A stretch of 64,000 nt of DNA, taken from assembly GCF_001434145.1 (NCBI RefSeq), contig NZ_AZED01000014.1, positions 1-64,000 on the forward strand, read 5' to 3'. The notes beneath the pieces are model-generated. The model was not told where the DNA came from. It did no database searches and saw only the letters and a program-made list of their open reading frames with translations. Made by a program: the position numbers and the translations under genes. This DNA is from Lentilactobacillus otakiensis DSM 19908 = JCM 15040. Lineage in GTDB: Bacteria; Bacillota; Bacilli; Lactobacillales; Lactobacillaceae. Positions 61,555 through 64,000 of this stretch are shown one piece after another (the stretch's first letter is position 1; every line of letters begins with the position of its first letter).

Positions 61555-62037
61555 CTATTGATCGGAATTACTCAACGCCCGCAACTCTGAAATAATATCC
61601 ATCAACTTGGCATGATAAATGTCTGATCTCAAAGCATTATTTTGCTGGCTGAACCAGTATTGTTTAGCAGGGGCCACATAACTTTCCGGCACTTGATATT
61701 TATTGGCGATTTGCTGGAACAGTGCTGGATTATCCGCTGCTTGCTGAATCCGATAGAGCGGTTCCTCTTGGATAATCTTGACGACTTGCGGCCGGACTTC
61801 TTCAGGTAATTTTGGCTGAACAATTTTGACGACAGTATTTTTGATTGGTTTATCCAAAATGGTGTTGGTCTGGCGTTGTGCATCAGTTAGTTCATGAACT
61901 TGGTGGCCAACATATAAAAAGCCACCCAAGACAATGACAAGGATACTGATCCAGACAATTAGTTTGGTGTGCTTCGATTTCTTTTGTTCATGTTTAGTTT
62001 GTTTTTGTTCCACCCGCGATGGTGTTTGATTTTGCAT
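61555..62037 (-). CDS. single-TM hypothetical protein, 160 aa
   Basis: A Gln/Lys-rich cytoplasmic head (1-25) is followed by one membrane segment (about 28-46) and an extracellular region of about 110 residues (ADNPALFQQIANKYQVPESYVAPAKQYWF). ATG 62037 is preferred, with GAGGGGG eight bases upstream; 14 earlier codons are excluded. I do not recognise the family. No partner genes are adjacent. Confidence 0.72.
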   Translation of the reverse strand: MQNQTPSRVEQKQTKHEQKKSKHTKLIVWISILVIVLGGFLYVGHQVHELTDAQRQTNTILDKPIKNTVVKIVQPKLPEEVRPQVVKIIQEEPLYRIQQAADNPALFQQIANKYQVPESYVAPAKQYWFSQQNNALRSDIYHAKLMDIISELRALSNSDQ

Positions 62038-62351
62038 TATCTGTTCCCCCTCGAACAATTTACGAGACGAGTATAACATTTCTGATTATGAATCAGTGCA
62101 GGGGACGCGCGAAGAACAGCATTTTAAAAGTTTCTTTAAACAAAAAAATGGCAAGCAGCTTCGACCTTCTGAACGCTTGCGCGCCGATCGTTACTTACTC
62201 ACCGTGGTTTGGCACCAAAAAGAATTGTAGCATGAAAACTGAAATGCAGCAAGTTTCAGCAAATCTTTTCCATGTTCGTTCACTCTATGACAGAAAGCCA
62301 GACTAATGTATAATCATTTTTCATGAATTTTTTTGACTGTAGGAGAAAATA

Positions 62352-62644
62352 ATGAGATCACTTAAAGCTCAAAGCTTTATCCTAATTTCAATTGGATTTA
62401 TTTTGGGGATGAACGAATTTATTATCGTCGGTATTATTAATGATTCGGCAGGCACGTTTCAAATATTGGCTTTTGGGTGACCGTGTTTACAATTTCCAAC
62501 GTGATGACGGCGGTGACTGCAACTGGTGGCATTTTGGTTAATCACTTAGGGTTGAAATCTTTGGGGTATAGCGGCGCTGTTTATACGGCCGTTGCCTTGG
62601 GAATATTATTGGTTTTGAACAAGGTACGAAAAGGGTTTGATTGA
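62352..62644 (+). pseudogene. MFS transporter relic (internally deleted and frameshifted)
   Basis: ATG 62352 has a good AGGAG site. It starts a 42-codon frame (residues SFILISIGFILGMNEFIIVG) typical of a DHA1-type MFS first helix, ending at TGA 62478. A different frame then gives the transporter C-terminus (ATGGILVNHLGLKSLGYSGA to KVRKGFD, stop 62644). Roughly 300 residues between are missing. A TATAAT box near 62311 and a terminator after 62644 remain, so this is the decayed remnant of a former gene. Confidence 0.78.
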
Positions 62645-62679
62645 TATTTGACTACGAATTTTTGAATTGTAATTAAAAT

Positions 62680-62736
62680 AAAGAAGACAGTCACCACAAC
62701 GGTTATAAAAGTTGTAGTGACTGTCTTCTTTTTTAC
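62680..62736 (+). terminator. terminator of the MFS relic
   Basis: A long stem (aagaagacagtcac..acaac with gttgtagtgactgtcttctt) is followed by six T. Confidence 0.88.
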
Positions 62737-62861
62737 TTGATTTTGCGTTGAAAGTAATGAAATCGATAAGGCAATAAAGTAATGCCGCTCTGGGATTGGG
62801 CAGAATTTAAAGAACGAAAGAAGCCAACCAGCAGATTGCCCAATGGTTAACTTCTTAATAA

Positions 62862-63097
62862 CTAACTTAGGTTAGCGAACGATCGAATCGTTCTTTCCTT
62901 ACTCCCAAGCTTTCCTGCTAATACGCGAAGCCTGGGCTCTGATACTGACTGTTTACTTTTGAAAAATTCTTTCGATAAGATGTCAACTCGAAATAATAGT
63001 TCTTTTGTTAAAGTGTCAGCTTAGGTTGTTGTTCACTGGCGATTTTAAATGTAAAGCCCTTTTCTTTCATGAGTGATCCAAACAGCATGCTAGCTTT
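62862..63097 (-). pseudogene. degenerate helix-turn-helix gene fragment
   Basis: Two minus-strand frames follow each other. The first is a 31-codon piece (MLKASMLFGSLMKEKGFTFK..., ending near 63010). The second is shifted and open from 63020 to the TAG at 62862 without a start codon. The second ends in LRVLAGKLGSKERTIRSFANL, which resembles the DNA-binding helix of DeoR/BglG/Mga-type regulators. It may be one decayed regulator. The remaining bases 62737-63125 show nothing else. Confidence 0.3.
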
Positions 63098-63125
63098 TAA
63101 CATCCTTTAGGAATGGGCGGAATGT

Positions 63126-63539
63126 TTAACGATAGTACACTCTGGAGAAATGTTTATCTGCATAGTTTGGAGTAATGATACGTTCTTTTAATTTGTAATG
63201 AGTTGCTCTTAATTTAACGTAATTCCATTTATGTGAGTACACATACTCCACTCCCCGCAATAGGTAGGTATAACGTCCGTAGTGTTTATAACTAACTCGA
63301 TTCATGGAAAACGGATCGCCTAACCCGAAAGCTGTGTATGTTCTTCGAGTCATTTGCACGCCTTCTTTATAATTGAAGGCATATTTACCTCCGACATGTC
63401 GAGTCACTTTGTAAGTTCCTCTCAGTATCTTTGGTGTGCCATAGTGCCAGACGGCTGCGTGACTTTGGACTGTGTTTGCAGTTGTCGCAAATGTGATGCT
63501 AGATAATGCTAATAAACCATATTTTGTAATTCTGTTCAT
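63126..63539 (-). CDS. small secreted protein, 137 aa
   Basis: It has a signal peptide (1-29, ending SHA-AVW). The mature part of about 108 basic, Tyr-rich residues opens with AVWHYGTPKILRGTYKV, the same WH-GTP--L-G opening as the 148-aa protein at 40124. ATG 63539 follows GAGGGGATG. It lies next to ssrA. No anchor or catalytic motif is visible. It belongs to the same small secreted family, function unknown. Confidence 0.78.
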   Translation of the reverse strand: MNRITKYGLLALSSITFATTANTVQSHAAVWHYGTPKILRGTYKVTRHVGGKYAFNYKEGVQMTRRTYTAFGLGDPFSMNRVSYKHYGRYTYLLRGVEYVYSHKWNYVKLRATHYKLKERIITPNYADKHFSRVYYR

Positions 63540-63593
63540 AGTTACATCCCCTCAAAAGACTGAATACCAATCAGTGAAATTTGCGAACTGATT

Positions 63594-63639
63594 GTAAAAA
63601 AATCAGTCATATCATCGCGTTAAGCGATAACATGACTAA
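63594..63639 (-). terminator. terminator of ssrA
   Basis: The stem agtcat-ttatcgc/gcgatgat-tgact on the minus strand is followed by a T run, about 15 bases past the mature tmRNA end. Confidence 0.82.
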
Positions 63640-63653
63640 ATATTTGTTACTAA

Positions 63654-64000
63654 TGGAGTCGGCGGGAGTTGAACCCGCGTCCGAGCATATCGCCACCTAG
63701 ATATCTACGTTCATAGATCTATTATTTAAATTTCACCAACTGAAACGCCATAAATCAAGGCACCCACAGCAGGCTAACCTGATTAGTCTCTTCAGTCCGC
63801 TTCAGGTGGGAGCAAACTGCGTGAGCCCATTAAATTTAAGACCCAGATCTAACCCATGGGCGAAGTTAGGAGGATCTACGTTAAGCGCTTATTAGGCAGC
63901 TAAAGCGTAAGAATTGTTATTATTTTTTGCAGTTATAATAAACTGGGCGGTTTTACGTGGCGCTGCACGAAACGCAATCCAGACTCAACCTATACCCGTC
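63654..64000 (-). ncRNA. ssrA: tmRNA, 5' end beyond the window
   Basis: On the minus strand the 3' end is tRNA-like (GGTTCAACTCCCGCC then GACTCCA with encoded CCA at 63654-63656). The tag frame runs from 63930 to 63892 and reads AKNNNNSYALAA, with resume codon GCA and tandem TAA stops. The ALAA end is the usual protease signal. The pseudoknot region lies between. The 5' acceptor half is outside the window. tmRNA with SmpB rescues stalled ribosomes. Confidence 0.96.

Noticed and set aside
62019-62306. 95-codon plus-strand frame
   Set aside because: No ribosome-binding site, overlaps the start of the minus-strand membrane protein gene, low-complexity composition.
62737-63125. Transposase remnant between the MFS relic and the secreted protein gene
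   Set aside because: I looked for transposase motifs and terminal inverted repeats and found none; only the weak helix-turn-helix fragments are supportable.

Overview
The window looks like a chromosomal segment of a low-to-moderate GC lactic acid bacterium of the Lactobacillaceae. I would guess the Lentilactobacillus/Levilactobacillus side of the family, but the sequence alone does not prove a genus. The evidence is the Firmicutes ribosome-binding sites, a T-box leader, CcpA-type cre sites, Bacillus-type LexA boxes, fused GlnP, UvrX, PepD, pyruvate oxidase, and a tmRNA tag of AKNNNNSYALAA. No insertion sequence, prophage or CRISPR array was seen. The segment is ordinary chromosome with accessory genes for the cell surface and metabolism.

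Layout. Bases 1-1095 hold the distal part of a tRNA cluster (Asn partial, Ser, Glu, Val, Asp, Phe, Tyr, Trp, His, Gln, Cys, Leu) closed by a terminator. Bases 1.2-10 kb carry a 42-residue membrane peptide, a lipoprotein nuclease, the glutamine transporter glnQP, an MtnE-like aminotransferase, a secreted matrixin-like protease and the SOS polymerase uvrX with a small partner. Bases 10-15.7 kb hold a repeat element, a T-box leader upstream of a hydratase-family gene, a maltose-type acetyltransferase, the ACT/UPF0210 pair, a repeat cluster, a GNAT and YbaK. Bases 15.9-26 kb are mostly envelope functions: an L,D-transpeptidase, membrane proteins, an MMPL exporter with a divergent TetR, DUF2316, a secreted repeat protein and a large amidase. 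Bases 26-38 kb hold aspartase, a P-type ATPase with a type IIC-like signature, acetyltransferases, a SerA-like dehydrogenase and an alcohol/aldehyde dehydrogenase pair. Bases 38-48 kb hold a TauE/MFS operon, a second SOS operon (YolD-like, 104 aa, secreted 148 aa), an old yellow enzyme diverging from a nitroreductase, PepD, an archaeal-type PEP carboxylase, Ohr and an ABM-domain protein. Bases 48-64 kb hold secreted and lipoproteins, a GalT-like DUF4931 protein, a baeRF protein, VanZ, a flavin-type oxidase, zinc-ribbon membrane proteins, pyruvate oxidase, two tandem sedolisin-type proteases, an MFS relic, a degenerate helix-turn-helix fragment and the 3' part of ssrA.

How the parts connect. 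Two LexA-type promoters with identical geometry (near 10.03 and 41.29 kb) split the usual UvrX/YolD pair between distant operons, and each operon is followed by a secreted-protein gene without a clear terminator between. Cre-like sites sit in front of pyruvate oxidase, the nitroreductase, ohr and the alcohol dehydrogenase, suggesting carbon-source control of redox and overflow metabolism. The most unusual structural signal is a family of intergenic elements of about 120 bp. They have conserved ends and a strong internal palindrome that differs in sequence from copy to copy. Three of them start directly on the stop codon of the preceding gene.
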